From Phorcus lineatus (taxonomy: Eukaryota > Mollusca > Gastropoda > Trochida > Trochidae): a stretch of DNA of 64,000 nt. The stretch is from NCBI GenBank assembly GCA_921293015.1, contig OV121092.1:11786001-11850000 (forward strand), written 5' to 3'. Of the stretch, positions 1-13,300 are shown piece by piece. The position numbers were made by a program, and so were the translations under genes. Below the pieces are notes generated by a model. The model ran no database searches. It was not told the DNA's origin and saw nothing but the letters and a program-made list of their open reading frames with translations. The first letter of the stretch is position 1, and each line of letters begins with the position of its first letter.

Positions 1-135
1 CGATAATTCAGGAATGCTCTGATTCAAGATCTGTAGTTTCGGTACAAACTTAGTGCTGAGATAGTCATAAGTACCATGCATTGATACAACATTGGCCTAC
101 AACTATCTTAGAGCTGAGAGAGCTTTGAAAATCTA

Positions 136-540
136 GGCCGCGGAGGAATATAAAAAATTCTGTGGCAGATTTAAGTCAATTCTGCACCCAATTTTACCAA
201 ATTCTGCATAAGATTCTGCAACTTAAAACACTACAAAAGAAGCCTAAAATGACATAATGCATCATTTTCTACACAATTCTTACACTTCTTTTAGAGCTGG
301 GTGATATTGAATTGCTGTCAAAGGATAAACTTGTGAATGTAACATCTTGAGTTGTGAAAAATGTACTCTGTAACCAGTATTTTAGTTTCTTTTTGTGTAA
401 CCATACATAATTTTTCCATGTATTTGTTTTTAAAAAAAAAAAAGTTCAACTTACAAAATGAGTAAATTCTGCGGCAGAAAATTATGAATTCCGCAGACAT
501 TCTGCATTAAAATAACTTTTCCGCGGATCGTACCATTTTC
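136..540. repeat. Possible short inverted-repeat element rich in CTGCGGCAGA-like words
   Basis: Words such as TTCTGTGGCAGA, TTCTGCGGCAGAA and ATTCCGCAGACATTCTGC recur. The stretch starts near CCGCGGAGG and ends near CCGCGGATC, giving a weak inverted CCGCGGA border. It could be a decayed non-autonomous DNA element. No target duplication was found. Confidence 0.3.
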
Positions 541-1152
541 TGCATTGGAAGCCTATTTCCGTGATTTTATGTGCAACCATTTATGTGCAGAATCCAGGAG
601 GGACTGAAGTACTGTGGACATGTTATCAAGTTTTCTGTGATTCTATGTTCTGTATTTATATAACAAAATGTTTAAGTCCATGTTTCGTTTTTTTAGCGGA
701 CCAAATCACCTGGTTACCAAGTGATCTTCTTCGGCGATTGGCTGGGTCAAAGGTCACTCCTCCCATGAGTCAGTGGACCATGCAGGCGTCTGCCAAACTC
801 TGATTGGACCATCTAGTTGTTATTACGCCACATGTGCTTCCCAAATTACAGAATCATACATGGACTATTATAAAATGTGACAACTATGTGATGTTTACAA
901 AAGTAAAAATATTTTGATGATAAACTTTGTGATCATATTGTTACAGACAAAATCATAATTACCTAAAAAAGATATATTTCATTGACTTGTGAATAAGATA
1001 AGGCCAAATGTGATTTGTATTTGTAATACTGTTGGAACTTGGAATATGAAAGCAATGCATAATTACATATCTATCAAAATGGATATTTCATGATTACTTG
1101 ACCTGAGGTTTGATCGAATAGAATGATAAGTGTAGGAAAAACATGACCCGCA

Positions 1153-1224
1153 GGCATTATTGAAAGTATGCCCAAAGACCAGGGAAAATGCCAACGGGCC
1201 GGAGGCATACTTTTCAATAATGCC
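1153..1224. repeat. Perfect-looking hairpin (about 20-bp arms)
   Basis: The arm at 1153..1172 (GGCATTATTGAAAGTATGCC) pairs with the arm at 1204..1224, which differs by one extra T. The loop is about 31 nt. It is possibly the terminal part of a small DNA element whose other part is the tandem array at 1327..1444. Confidence 0.6.
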
Positions 1225-1326
1225 CAACTCATAAAATGACAGAAACAGCATTAAACAAATTTTGTACTATAATATTAAGTGGTGGACACTGTAATCAAAA
1301 GTCATCATGCTGCAATGGGAAACTTT

Positions 1327-1444
1327 TAAGATAATTGCCCCATACAGAGGGCATTACTAAGATAATTGCCCGGGGCAGAGGGCATTCTCAACATAATTGC
1401 CCGAGATAGAGGGATATTATTAAGATAATTGCCCAGGGTAGCGT
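1327..1444. repeat. Tandem repeat, about 31 bp x 4, imperfect
   Basis: The unit begins TAAGATAATTGCCC and contains AGAGGGCATT. The two half-words are near inverse complements, so each unit boundary can fold as a small hairpin. The same GGGCATTA word is used in the hairpin at 1153..1224. Confidence 0.65.
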
Positions 1445-3762
1445 GATTGAATCAGATTTGAGGGAAAATACGTAACGTAGTGTCCCGCGAGAACTGTGGA
1501 GTCACGTCACTGGAGGTTAATAAGTCAAGTTAATACGATAATACTATCTAACTGTCACCTAGAGAATTACTGATTTTTATTATAGTTAGTTATTTCTCAG
1601 TTCCATTCCAAACCGATGCTTCTGTACCGCAATACATATCCAACCGAAGCTAAAGTGTACTATTTAAGCCCTAAAAAACACTTCAATTAATAATAGCCTA
1701 AGCTGATAAAAGATAATGGTTGAGGGCCAATAAGGAATGATAAATGACTATATGATTTATGATATTTTGTAACCCAGGATAGCATCCATTTGAGAAATGA
1801 TTTCTTTTTGAGAGGGAACTGATACAGGAAGTTCCTACAGTTAAAGATTTATTGAAAGATTGTCATTAAACAGAGTGTGTTGTTAATCATTAATACAAAT
1901 TTTTACCATATGAATGTTTTGTTACAATTTTATTTTTGATTTTAATATGATTGAGTGAATGCGAAGATATCTTCTTGTGAATTATGTATGATTTTATGTG
2001 AATGTATATCAAATATTTGTACATTTTGCATTTTTTTACAAAATTGTTGAATTTTGTGTAATTATGAAATGAATAAAAAAACCATTTAACAATAATGGTT
2101 TTGAGCTTTTGATTATTCTTGTGCTTCTTCACTTGCTGGTATAAAGTTTTCTTTGGTCACTATCCTCTACAGAATATCCCTTCATTCAAAGTTGCCTGAT
2201 TTGAGTCTTGTTTGAAAAGTTAATATAGCTAATTTAAACCAGCTATTTCATAGGATAAAGTAGATTGGAGTGAAGTAAGAGTTGCAAGACAAGCATTCGT
2301 TTTTTTTCAAATCACTAATTGCCAAGGCCATTGGTAACTTGCTTTTATGGGTCTTTAATGAGTAGTTTCAAAGGGTTGCTGAATGTTGGTGCTTGGCATC
2401 AGACCCAAACTGTGGGGAGGCAGGGGATCCTCAGGGAATTGAAGAGCCTTTAGGCGTATAAAACACATATTGCTTGTTAAGTATTCACAACTAGCGTCGT
2501 AACAGAAAAACAAGGTACAACAGAGGCAGGCAAGGGGACCGGAACCGGAATGTGTCTACAAAGTTTATAAAGGGTAATTGAGCCAGGAAACCAGTTAAAT
2601 CATTTCCGGTCTCCTTGCAGACCCAACATTGTCATACCTTGTTTAAATGTAGCTATATATGCTCACATGACACTATATTCAGAGTCTGGCGCGTGTTTGT
2701 TAGACATGTTTTCTCCTTCTTGCTATGTCTTCCCAACTTGTGGAAGGGAGGGGATCATCTGGTCTGACAGCTGACAGAATTCTCTCTGAGGCACAGATTT
2801 AGGCTCTAGATATTAGACAGATGCATAATTGCAGCTTTTGCCTATATCTTTAAAATATATATAATTCTAGAAAACAAAAGGAAGAATGCGTTATGAAGTT
2901 TATTGTATGTTAATGTATGCCATGACATTATATTGTGCATTCACCCAATGAAAGCAGTTCATTCATAACTTTGTGAAAAAGGAATTGCCAATTTGAAAAC
3001 TGTAGATTTAAATATGAAATAACACATATTCAATTTGTAAACAAGAATGCAACATAAAGTTCAAACATGATTTTTTATGACAACAAAAAAAAAAATCCTT
3101 TTCTACAAAAAGTTTTGTATTTTATTTATCATGATATTGTATTTCTGTAATTTGTGACAGAAAAAGTATAACACAATGCATATAAATCTAACATGGGTCA
3201 AAGATAGCAATATCGAACTTCATTAAATGATGGGTACTCAATCAACCAGATATTCATTCAATGTAAAGCAAAAATAATTGTTGTAACAGTAAATAACGTG
3301 CTTCACCAGAAGTATTGCATGCTTGCTCATCCAAATGTCCGTAATGACAACAATTTATCTCGAAAAAATATTGCATAAAAGTACACAAGTGTTAAGTCGA
3401 TGATCAGTATTGCATGCACAATCGGCGTGGGGCCTCAGATAACTTTTTCTTAAACTGATTTCATTCCTTTCATCAAAGGTCATTTTTATACAAAGAAAGT
3501 CTTGGTATAACTGCTCTGCAAACGCTATACTGTAGATCTTCAAAAGGCTGTGGCAGTCCGACATAAGGGACAAATGAGCTTTCCAACATCCATCAGCGGT
3601 ATCTACAACTCTGTTTGTAACCGATTCCATTCAGAAACATTGTAATTGTATGTTATTTAAGTACAAGTGTCAACATATATGTACAGTAAGTACACAATAA
3701 AGTTTCAGCTTGGCCCTATAATGAAGGCTACTGAACCCCTAGGTAAAACCTCTCACAGATAC

Positions 3763-3816
3763 TGTACAGCACATCATCACTGTACAGCACATCATCACTG
3801 TACAGCACATCATCAC
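3763..3816. repeat. Tandem repeat, 18 bp x 3, identical copies
   Basis: The unit TGTACAGCACATCATCAC is repeated three times without a difference, in the presumed TRRAP 3' UTR or flank. Identical copies point to recent slippage. Confidence 0.9.
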
Positions 3817-4097
3817 ACAGGTGATTAATCCTCGCAATACAATCTCTTACAATCACTCTGTGATACATGTCATTCAATGGTATACAAAATAATGTTCTAG
3901 AAAATGATGTTCTGAAATGATGAACTTAGCCTTTGGTCTGCTTTATGAATACGATCTGCCTTTACTTTCTCTACAGAAGAGCTGGCAGAGAGCACCTTCA
4001 TCTTGGATCATATAATGCATCCTACACTTAACTGGCTTTACAGACCATGCCTTATTATCACTGATGATTGCTAATGATCTTCCGCCACATAAACCCG

Positions 4098-4350
4098 GCA
4101 ACCACAAGTGCCAGGCTGGGTCCATGGTTCATACGATCTATCTGCCACTCAAATGGCTGTAAATAAGATTCCTAATTATCACTGATGATTGTTGATGATC
4201 TTCTGCCACGTGAAGCCTACAACCACAAGTGCCAGGCTGGGTCCATGGTTCATACGATCTATCTGCCACTCAAATGGCTGTAAATACGATTACTAATGAT
4301 TATCCCACCACATGAAGCCTACAACCACGGATGCCAGGCTGGGTCCATGC
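4098..4350 (-). repeat. Tandem copies of the last TRRAP codons plus 3' UTR
   Basis: The word CCAGGCTGGGTCCATG (end of the coding region, complement) occurs at 4334, 4232 and 4111, giving spacings of 102 and 121 bp. The first is the true C-terminus MDPAWHPWL-stop. The second again reads MDPAWHLWL-stop. The third reads MDPAWHLWL and runs on. Flanking UTR sequence (for example AATCATCAGTGATAA) is shared by the copies. Confidence 0.9.
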
Positions 4351-7300
4351 GACACAGGTTATCATGACTGTTGGCTGCAGCTACCAATGTGCTCACTCTA
4401 CTTTCAGCTCCGTCAAACGTGGCCAAATCTGAAAGGCAGAAAAACAAAATTTTGTTAAAACTTGGAGGCAAGTTAACATGACAGTGGCAGTATTGACAGA
4501 TGATACTTTGATCCGGATTTAATACGGTTTAAAACATCAGCTCATGGTCTGTCAGTACCCAAATAATAGCTGGGGGCCATTCTCAAATCATTCCCCTTAT
4601 CAACAAGCTGTCCTCCCTGATAAATGAAGACTGAAAGTTCTGACACAACCTTATAAGCTTAATTGTCAATCCAAACTCTGATCATTCCTCCAATCAGTAT
4701 ATATATATAAATAAAGGTTGAAGAATCCAAATTATTTCATGGTACATGAACCTCGACAAGACAATAGGAAGAATTCTGTTCCGTGAATGTGTAGATATAT
4801 TATAACTTAAGTGTATTTTGTAATTTTTATGTGTACAAAAACAATGAAGCTGGTATTTTTTCTGTTAGTTCCAACAAATCATGATCTGGTTTGATATTGA
4901 TATTTCGAAACCTTTTCTCACTTAGTTAACTAAGAATATACAGTTCAAACAACACAAAGCACTCAAATACTCAAAAAATATTTCTATGAAATGAATAGGT
5001 GTACAATTTGCAACATCTGTGTACAATCATTTTAAGACTATCATGTGTACGAAATACTCCAAAAGAGTACAAGTAGGCAGCCCTACATAGGGATCGTACA
5101 AAATCATATTCATACTTACTCTGTAGACGTGTCATGATGGCGTTGACTGCTTTGGTTACCATGGAGATGAGTTGTTCTCCCTCCATATCGACTGGCTCGG
5201 CGCTGGGGTTTGTCTCTTCATGCTTCTAAATGGACAGAGATCAACAGAATATGAAGTTAGGGTGCTTGCAATGAAGGATTTAAAGGTGTGTGTACCATCC
5301 AAACCAATAGATAACCAAGTGGAGAAGTTGCAGCAAAGTTTTGCAATGAAATATGGATAGGTTTGTTGAGATTGTTATTTTTTGTTCAAAAAATATGTGC
5401 ACTTAATTGTTCTCTAACCGAAGTAGCTTTAGAAGCTGAAATAAGTCAACCCGCCTGCATCAAATAAATTCGAACAAACCTGCAGAGGTTTCAGATTCTT
5501 TGAAGAGGATCCTCCTTGGGGTACTATTGCATAAAATCTGCTTATTTTTGCTATATGACAGGTTGTGACTATTTTTAGAATAAAAAATATACAAAAACCA
5601 CATTAAAAACGTGTTTCTCATATATTACCACCCTAACAGGGCCCCAAACCCTATCGGTTGCCATAGCACCAAGGGCCGTAACTCTATTCTCACCACTTAT
5701 CAATCTAGCATGCCAGACAGAATAAGGGGAGGTGGGTGGCCCTACCCCAAGGAGGATCCTCTTCAAAGAATCTGAAACCTCTGCAGGTTTGTTCGATTCT
5801 TTTTCAGAAGGGATCCTCCTTGGGGTACTATTGCATAAAAACAGACTCCCAGAGATCAATATCCTGGAAGTGGTATTCTGTCTGCAACATAAAACATACA
5901 AGGAAGAAACCAAGAAACACTCACCACATCACGTGACTTGCCACGCCTTAGCCCTTGAGAGCACAGTGAGGACCTGGGAATCTACTGATTAAGGCTAAAA
6001 GACGCCCAGATACAGACTTTTAAGCCAAATACCCGCCCCCCCCCCCCCCCCCTTTCTTTTAAAAGAAGGGACTAGGGACATTCTTGCAATCTTAGGAATT
6101 CAACCGAAAGCAGAAGCACCCACCGGGTGTCTTCCGCCAGGGCCCAAAATGCAGTGTTGTTAATATTAGTACGTTAGTACCACAACCAACATGATCAACG
6201 TAACCCTGAAAAGCACATTCAGCTAGAGGGTGTACGACTCTGCCCACTGGAGAGAACCACCTTGCCAAACCGAGCACGCTCACTTGAGTGCTTGTCTAGC
6301 TGGTAATGTCTGATGAACGTGCTAGGCCGGCTCCAGACAGCTGCGGAGCAGATCTCTTCAATGGGCAGGGCCGCAGTGTACGCCTTAGAGGTCGCCACCG
6401 CCCTGACCGAATGAGCCTTCAAACCTTCAGGAGGCTGTAACCCCTTGTGGATGTAGCCCAGACAAATTGCAGAAACGATCAATCTGGAGATGGTCTGTTT
6501 CGTGGCTGCGAGGCCGGCTTTATTCCCGCCATAGCAGCAGAACAATTGCTTATCCTTACGGATTTCCTTCGTTCTTTTTAGATAATGTTTGAGGGTGCGA
6601 CGCACATCAAGGATGTGGGGCTGCGCCGACCTCACCCCTGACGCTGCCGGCTGAAGCATTGCCGGTAGCTCAATAGGGGCCGACACATGGAATGAATGAT
6701 CCACCTTCGGACGGTACGAGTCAGGCAGTCTGATGCTGACTCTGTCCTTATGAAAGACAGTCAGCTCGGGATCCGAGGACATTGCGTGAATATCCCCTAC
6801 CCGCCTGCCTGACGTAACCGCCACCAAGAAAGCCGTCTTCCATGTGAGCAACTGCAGTGAAACTGTACTAAGGTCCCTAAAGGACGGACCTGACAGCCAA
6901 TCAAGCACTTTTGCTAGTTCCCAAGTAGGGCTGATCCTCCGCACCGGCGGCCGGATCCTGTCCACACCTGCTAAGAAACGCTGGACCATCGGATGACTAC
7001 CCAACAGGGCTCCATCCACTGGTATGTGGAATGCGGCAATGGCCGTCGAGTACCCCCTGACCGTCGAGGCGGCTAAGCCATCGTCCAGTCGGGACTGTAA
7101 AAACTCGAGTACCGGCACTAAACCCGCAGAAAAGGGATCGAGTAGCCCTCTATTGCCACACCAGCGCGCATAGCAGGCCCATCTATCCTCGTATTGAACG
7201 TTCGTTGAATCCCTCCTCGAAAGCCAGTATTGTGTCTGCAACTCGTGCAGGAATACCGCTCTCCTGGAGGCGATTCCGGACAGAGGCCAAGCCACCCACT

Positions 7301-10300
7301 GAATCCTGGGATTCGGGTGTGGTGCCCCCTCCTGAGCCAGCAGATCTGGCAGACACGGTAACAGCAAAGGAGGCTGTACCAGATATCTGAGAACCGACAG
7401 AAACCAGCTCTGGGCCGTCCACAGCGGTGTCATGAGGACCAACAGCTGTGGAGGCTGCCTGCCCAACTGCAACAGAACCCTGGGAATCAGGGGCGTAGGC
7501 GGAAAAGCCCACAGCACCCTGCCGGTCCAGTCTACTGCGAAGGCGTCTGAAGCCAGAGCATTTGGGTCTGGTATCCTTGAACAGAACACCGGTGTCTGAT
7601 TCGTCACCCCGGACGCAAACAGATCCACCTGGAACGACCCGTACAACTGGGAGATAAGCCCGAATGTCTCCCGATGGAGCATCCATTCGTACGGTGCCAA
7701 GATGCGCCGGGACAAGGCGTCCGCTCGGACATTGTCCACTCCCGGAAGGTACACTGGCATCACCCGTATGTTGTACTGATCGCACCAGAGCAGGAACTGC
7801 CACGCCTCCTGGAGGAGAGCAGGTGACACCGTTCCCCCCTGTTTCGCAATATACGTCATGGCAGTCTGGTTGTCCATCTCTAGACGTACTGCCCGACCCT
7901 GAGTCAGGTGCAGGAAGCGACTGAAAACCTTCCTCACCGCCCTCAGTTCCAGCACATTGATGTGCATCCTGGACTTGTCCAGGGACCACAGGCCCGAAGC
8001 TGAGTGGTCCCCCAGGACTCCCCCCCAACCTGAGAGGGAAGCGTCCGTCTGAACTGACACCGTCGGCAACGGGGCCTCCAGAGGCAGACCCCTCGACAGG
8101 TTGTCCTCTTTCAGCCACCATTCCAGATGAGTGGTAAGCCACTCCGGAATGGGCACCGATCGCTCCAGACTCTCGGCGTGAGACCACAATCCTGCCAACG
8201 CCTGTTGGACTGGTCTCATCCTCAGCCGAGCCCTCCAGACCACATCCACAGTCGCCGCCATATTCCCCAGCAAACGGAGCCAAGTCCGCGCGGAGTGGTC
8301 TGGTGACTGCAGGAAGTGCTGTGTGGTCTGAATCACCTTGCCCACACGGTCCGGAGCCAACGACACCGTGGCCCGAGCCGTGTCGAACCGAGCCCCCAAG
8401 AACACTAGGTCCTGCGTGGGGGCCAAGTCTGACTTCTTCAGGTTTATTATCCAACCCAGTCTGACAAGAATCTTCAAAATGTCCTGGGTGGCTTCCTGAT
8501 TCAGCGCCCTGGTCAGAGCCCTGATCAACCAGTCGTCCAGGTATGGGTGACAACACCTGCCCTGCGACCTTGCGACTTGCGCTGGAATCAGCATCAGCTT
8601 GGTGAACACCATTGGCGCAGTGGAGATGCCGAAGGGGAGCACACGAAACTGATAGCACACCCCGTCGAAAGCAAACCTGAGGTATTGCTTGAACTGGGGG
8701 TGCATTGGGACATGGAGGTACGCATCCTTGAGGTCGATTGACGACAGCCAATCCCCCGCCTCTACCGACGCTATCACTGACCTCAGAGTCTCCATCTTGA
8801 ACGATGGTACCTCCAGCATTTTGTTCAGATACTTCAGATTCAAAATGGGCCTGTAACCTCCGTCCTTCTTGGTCACCAGGAAGTAAGTCGAGTAATACCC
8901 GTTCTCTTCCTGGCCCAATGGAACAACCTCTATAGCCGCTTTGTCGAGCAGTGCTGCGACCTCGGCACGGAGGACTTCTGCCTTCTCCGGGGAGGATGGC
9001 ACCGGGGTGCGCCTCACTCCGGTAAAAGAAGGTGGCCCAAGCTTCCAAAGAGGCAAATGCCCTTCCCTGAGTGTGGACAGGACCCAGGGGTTGGACGTGA
9101 CTCTCTCCCATTCCGACAGGAAGTTGGACAGTCTGCCCCCCACTGGGAGCTCTGGACAGAGACACTGAATCCCTGCTACCGGCGGCGCTCCGGCCCCCTG
9201 GCAGGTCTCCATCTCTGGACAAGGGCATCGGATCCCTGCTACCGGCGGCACTCCGGCCCCCTGGCAGGTCTCCCGCTCTAGCAGGCGAGGGATTAGTAGC
9301 CCTGGTTGGAGCCCCCTTTCCCCCGAAAAGGCTGCTGGCCCTTAGGCTGCTTGCCCTTCCTGCTCTTGCCCTTCTTCCCTGGATTACCTCCCTTGCCAGA
9401 GCCCTGGTAGAGAGAAGACTCCCACCATTGCTTGACTTTGGCCGGCGGACCACTCGGGATATTCTCCAAGGGGGACTTTCGCTTCCCGGCAGGACCCGAG
9501 CCGCCTTTGGCGGCTTTGGCCCTCTCTAGCCGTTCGGCAAAGTCCTTGATGACTGTCGCCGATCCCGGGAACAGGGCTTGACCCAGTTCATAGGGGAGGG
9601 CGAGCAGTGCATTCTGAGTCGGCTGTGGGAGTGATGAGCAACTCAACCACAGCCTCCGCAGCCCCATCACTGCGGTCATCACCTGGCTCGACGCGCTCCT
9701 AATAGAGTCGCGAGCCAGGTAACTCGACACCTCGGCCAATTGCCTTTGGAGCAGAACCTGTTCGGTCTGCTCCTTCCCCTTCGCCTCAACCATACTCTGA
9801 GCCTGCAAGGAGGCCAGGTATGCCGAGTGAACCGAGACCCGCAACTGTTGCGCCGCATTCCGATAGGTCTCCTCGAAGGAGCGGAACGCGCGCTTCAGAA
9901 GCTGGTCCTGGTACTTAAAGGGGGGCACCCGCCGGCCCGGAAGCCCAATGGCGTCCGGGTTGACCGAGGATAACACATCTTCGTCAACCACCGGCACATC
10001 CAGAAACCCCACCTCCCCTATCGGGTACCTCCTGTTGAGTTCGGGGAGATCGAACCGTGTACGGGTACCCGACAGGAGAGGCGTGATCGCATCAGTGCGT
10101 AGGCTGTCGACTATGCGGAGCCGCGTCTGTGCGACCTTGCGCTTGGCAAAGGCCCCACCAGGTAGACGGAACTCAGCCTCATCCGACTCCTTCTCTTGAA
10201 CGACCACCTGAGGGAAGGCTACCGCGAACTTGTCGCGGACCCCCCTCAAGGCTTCGGAAATTGGGCGGTCGGAAGGATCCAATTCCGCACCCCCACCGAC

Positions 10301-13300
10301 CTCCATCTCCTCCTCCGAGCCATCCCCCGTCACCTCCGAGTCCTGCACGGACGAGGTTTCTGAGGAATGGCTTGGAGGAGCAAACGAAGGTAGCAAGGGG
10401 ATCCGGAACCGAGACCCGCCGGCCTCCGGTCGTTCCCGAGAAGGACCCGGAAGAGCTGGTCCAGACGCGGACCCGGACGCAGCAGCGCCCGGGTCCTGGC
10501 TCTTGGGGTTGCCGGTTCCCCCCGACCTCTCGACGGTCTCGAGATCATTCGGGGGGTCCCGTGTTATGGTGCTGGTAGGGGTCCGGCTAGGTCCGGCCCT
10601 CAGCTCCGGCCAGCTCAAGGCATCACCCGGGCCCCTGCCCAGGTTATCCCCAGCCCCGGTACCGGCCCCGGTCCCGAAGGACCCGGTCGGTCTGGCATCC
10701 GGACCCGCCGGGGGAACTGACGCCCGAATCTCCTTGCGGAGCTCCGACATCAGATCCCCCATCAGGCCCTTCATTTGCCCCTTAATTAGAGAGTTAATTG
10801 TGTCAAGTGTAGGGGTGATTGGGAGGGCCCTAGCGGAAAACAGCCGGGTGCCCACCTCCGAGTCCGAGCTCTCTTCAGAGGGGATCGGAGGGGACACGAC
10901 TGCCTTCTTCTTACCACCCTTAGCTTTAGATGGGGGGGGTCACTCCCTGCAGACTCTCGCCTGCCTCCAGCATCCCTTTGTAGAAAATGGTGTCTGCCTG
11001 CCTCCTCTTACGGGTCTTATTGCAAAAGGCCTTGCAAACAGCACAGTCCGAGTCGTCGTGCCCTTGCGTCACTAGACACGGAAGGCAGCTAGGGTGTCCA
11101 TCTGTTTGTGGGATGGACGACCCACAGTCAACGCACTTCTTGAACGGCTGTAAGCCAAACAGAAAGATAGTTGACAACTACCAAAGGGAGGGGGTGGGGG
11201 AGTGCATATGTAAATCTAAGTAAATATATAATCCTAAGATATATAGATACTAAAAGATAAACGGCCGCGGCATAAATAGTGAAAAGCAACTCATAAAGCA
11301 AGCACTACAACCACAGCCTGAAATAAAAAGAGCATGTAAACAACATGGCTTGCCCCTCGAAAAAACGAAAGTTTTCATCAAGTTAACAACCAGGTGAAAA
11401 CGATCGCCATCGACGTAAAGAGATGCTTATTAATACATAATAAGAATAACATCAAGTGCCAAACATTAGCTGATTCCATACGAAAGATATCTATTTTCCA
11501 CCTAGTCGGGAAAAACAATCTCCGAGAATCCGCCATGTTTGTCTCTTTTCCCGCGCACGCACGAAGCACGTGGTTCGAAATGCTTGGGAAAAGCCTAAGT
11601 CACAACGCGATGGAATGCGAAAAAATGCGAACCTATTCTAAACTACGTTTAGCAATAAAGGTTACCATACATTTGTTTCTTTCTCCATGTCTCTTTTTCT
11701 TAGATACTTCCGTGAAAAACTTAGCAAAACTTCTGAAGTCGAAAACCACGTCCTCTCTCTTCAATGACAGATTGATAAGTGGTGAGAATAGAGTTACGGC
11801 CCTTGGTGCTATGGCAACCGATAGGGTTTGGGGCCCTGTTAGGGTGGTAATATATGAGAAACACGTTTTTAATGTGGTTTTTGTATATTTTTTATTCTAA
11901 AAATAGTCACAACCTGTCATATAGCAAAAATAAGCAGATTTTATGCAATAGTACCCCAAGGAGGATCCCTTCTGAAAAAGAATCATGAGGCCAATCACTA
12001 AATGCATGTATGTGGAAGTAGAGATACAGGGGGGTCTCAGATTTGCACAGAGCGAATTGCGAAATTAAATTGCTACTAAGTCTGTTTGAAAGGGATGAAT
12101 TATAATGACAGAAACAATTAAAATCTTAACCTTTTTGTGCCAGGTGATATACTCGTCTCTCAGAATGGCTCGGAGGAAGCTATGGAGTTTATACTGCGGC
12201 TGTACAAAGCAGCGAGCTGCCGCCACCATCGAAGCAGTCAGAGGACCATTCACTCCCGTCATGGTCAGGAACTCCGCTATATTCGGCGTCAGTCGGAAAG
12301 GTACAGGTCGATTTGCGTCAAGCTCACCTAATAAATGGGAGAAAGAAAACATATATTTTCAATTCATCTTCATTAGATACCCCTTGATGCTAATGAATCC
12401 CTAATCAATAGATATATTGCACATTTGGAATTGATTTAATGAAATATGTTCTTATGACTGACACCATTATAGATATTTGACAACTGAAAAGGCAAATTTA
12501 AGTTTATTTTGAAAATTCTGTAAAACCTATTCTTACCAACATATTCCTAATTCCACTCGAATTTGATTGAATATAAACACTTTAGCCATTGAATAAATCA
12601 TACACAACGACTTATCATCACTTGGTAACAAAGACCACATCCAAAAATGTGAAACTCCCTTAGAAGAAGAACAGCATGATTTTCTGGATAACAACTTCAT
12701 AATTGTTAAAAATTGCGACATTTCAGGGTGTATACTTACTCCACAAGTTTGGTTGTGGGGAATCCTTTAAGAAAAATTATGTATGTGCAGAAAAACTCTG
12801 AGACATAGAAAAGCTAAAGATGTCAAAGCTAACCTGTCTGATCGTCGATGTCGAACTTGAAGTAGGAGATGTTGAGATACCCGCAGTCCTGGTGGAGGTA
12901 CATCATGTCGGGGTTCATCCGGGACAGGTGCAGGATAAACTCAGCAAAACCCATAAGTGCCAGCTGGATTGTCAACTGGAGAGAGAAAATAACACAAGTT
13001 CATTTTGAGGTCAGAGAGGATTATGAAGAAAATGTGTGTAAGCTTGACAATAATTTTAGATAAAGAGGGAAAATAGCAAATCCATTACATTACACGTTTT
13101 ACAGGATTGTACACCATCACCCATCTATTCAGGTAAATATCTTATAGTTCAAACATGATTTCACTTATTTACTGAAGGCAAAGTTCTGAGTTGATCACTT
13201 TTTCTCTCAAGTCCACACTGTAGTTGTTAGCTAGGCTATTGTGATTGCCAGATTAAGGTTACATGATTCCACATTATGATATAATGGAATAGATCTTAAC

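Larger units (their letters stand above)
1..4097. other. 3' flank of TRRAP, no gene recognised
   Basis: Downstream of the TRRAP stop the sequence is AT-rich and holds only short open frames without recognisable motifs. The longest, 91 codons at 3355..3630 on the minus strand, shows no family resemblance and may be 3' UTR. I see no clear minus-strand AATAAA close to the stop, so the end of the transcript is not fixed. Repeats within this stretch are listed separately. Confidence 0.6.
5470..11984 (-). mobile_element. DIRS-family tyrosine-recombinase retroelement, looks whole
   Basis: A 6.5-kb retroelement fossil in the TRRAP intron between exons 12131..12327 and 5120..5225, coding on the same strand as TRRAP. 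Parts in coding order: a small Cys-rich frame, a gag-like frame, and a long frame with reverse transcriptase, RNase H and tyrosine recombinase. Inverted terminal repeats lie at 5470..5706 and 11769..11984. An internal complementary region at 5743..5840 matches the outer tips of both ends joined together. That terminal plan with a recombinase instead of an integrase is diagnostic of DIRS elements. By eye the two arms are nearly identical and the long frames are open, so it looks whole and fairly young. Confidence 0.92.

Noticed and set aside
3355-3630. 91-codon minus-strand frame in the 3' flank
   Set aside because: No motif, no splice context and no similarity that I recognise; expected by chance in this length of sequence.
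7183-9453. 756-codon frame overlapping the DIRS reverse transcriptase region
   Set aside because: Gly/Ser/Pro/Arg-rich antisense-frame-type translation with no family resemblance; a shadow of the GC-rich retroelement coding region.
10129-11075. Plus-strand frames of 149 and 281 codons opposite the gag-like region
   Set aside because: Complementary shadows of the proline/glycine-rich retroelement frame.
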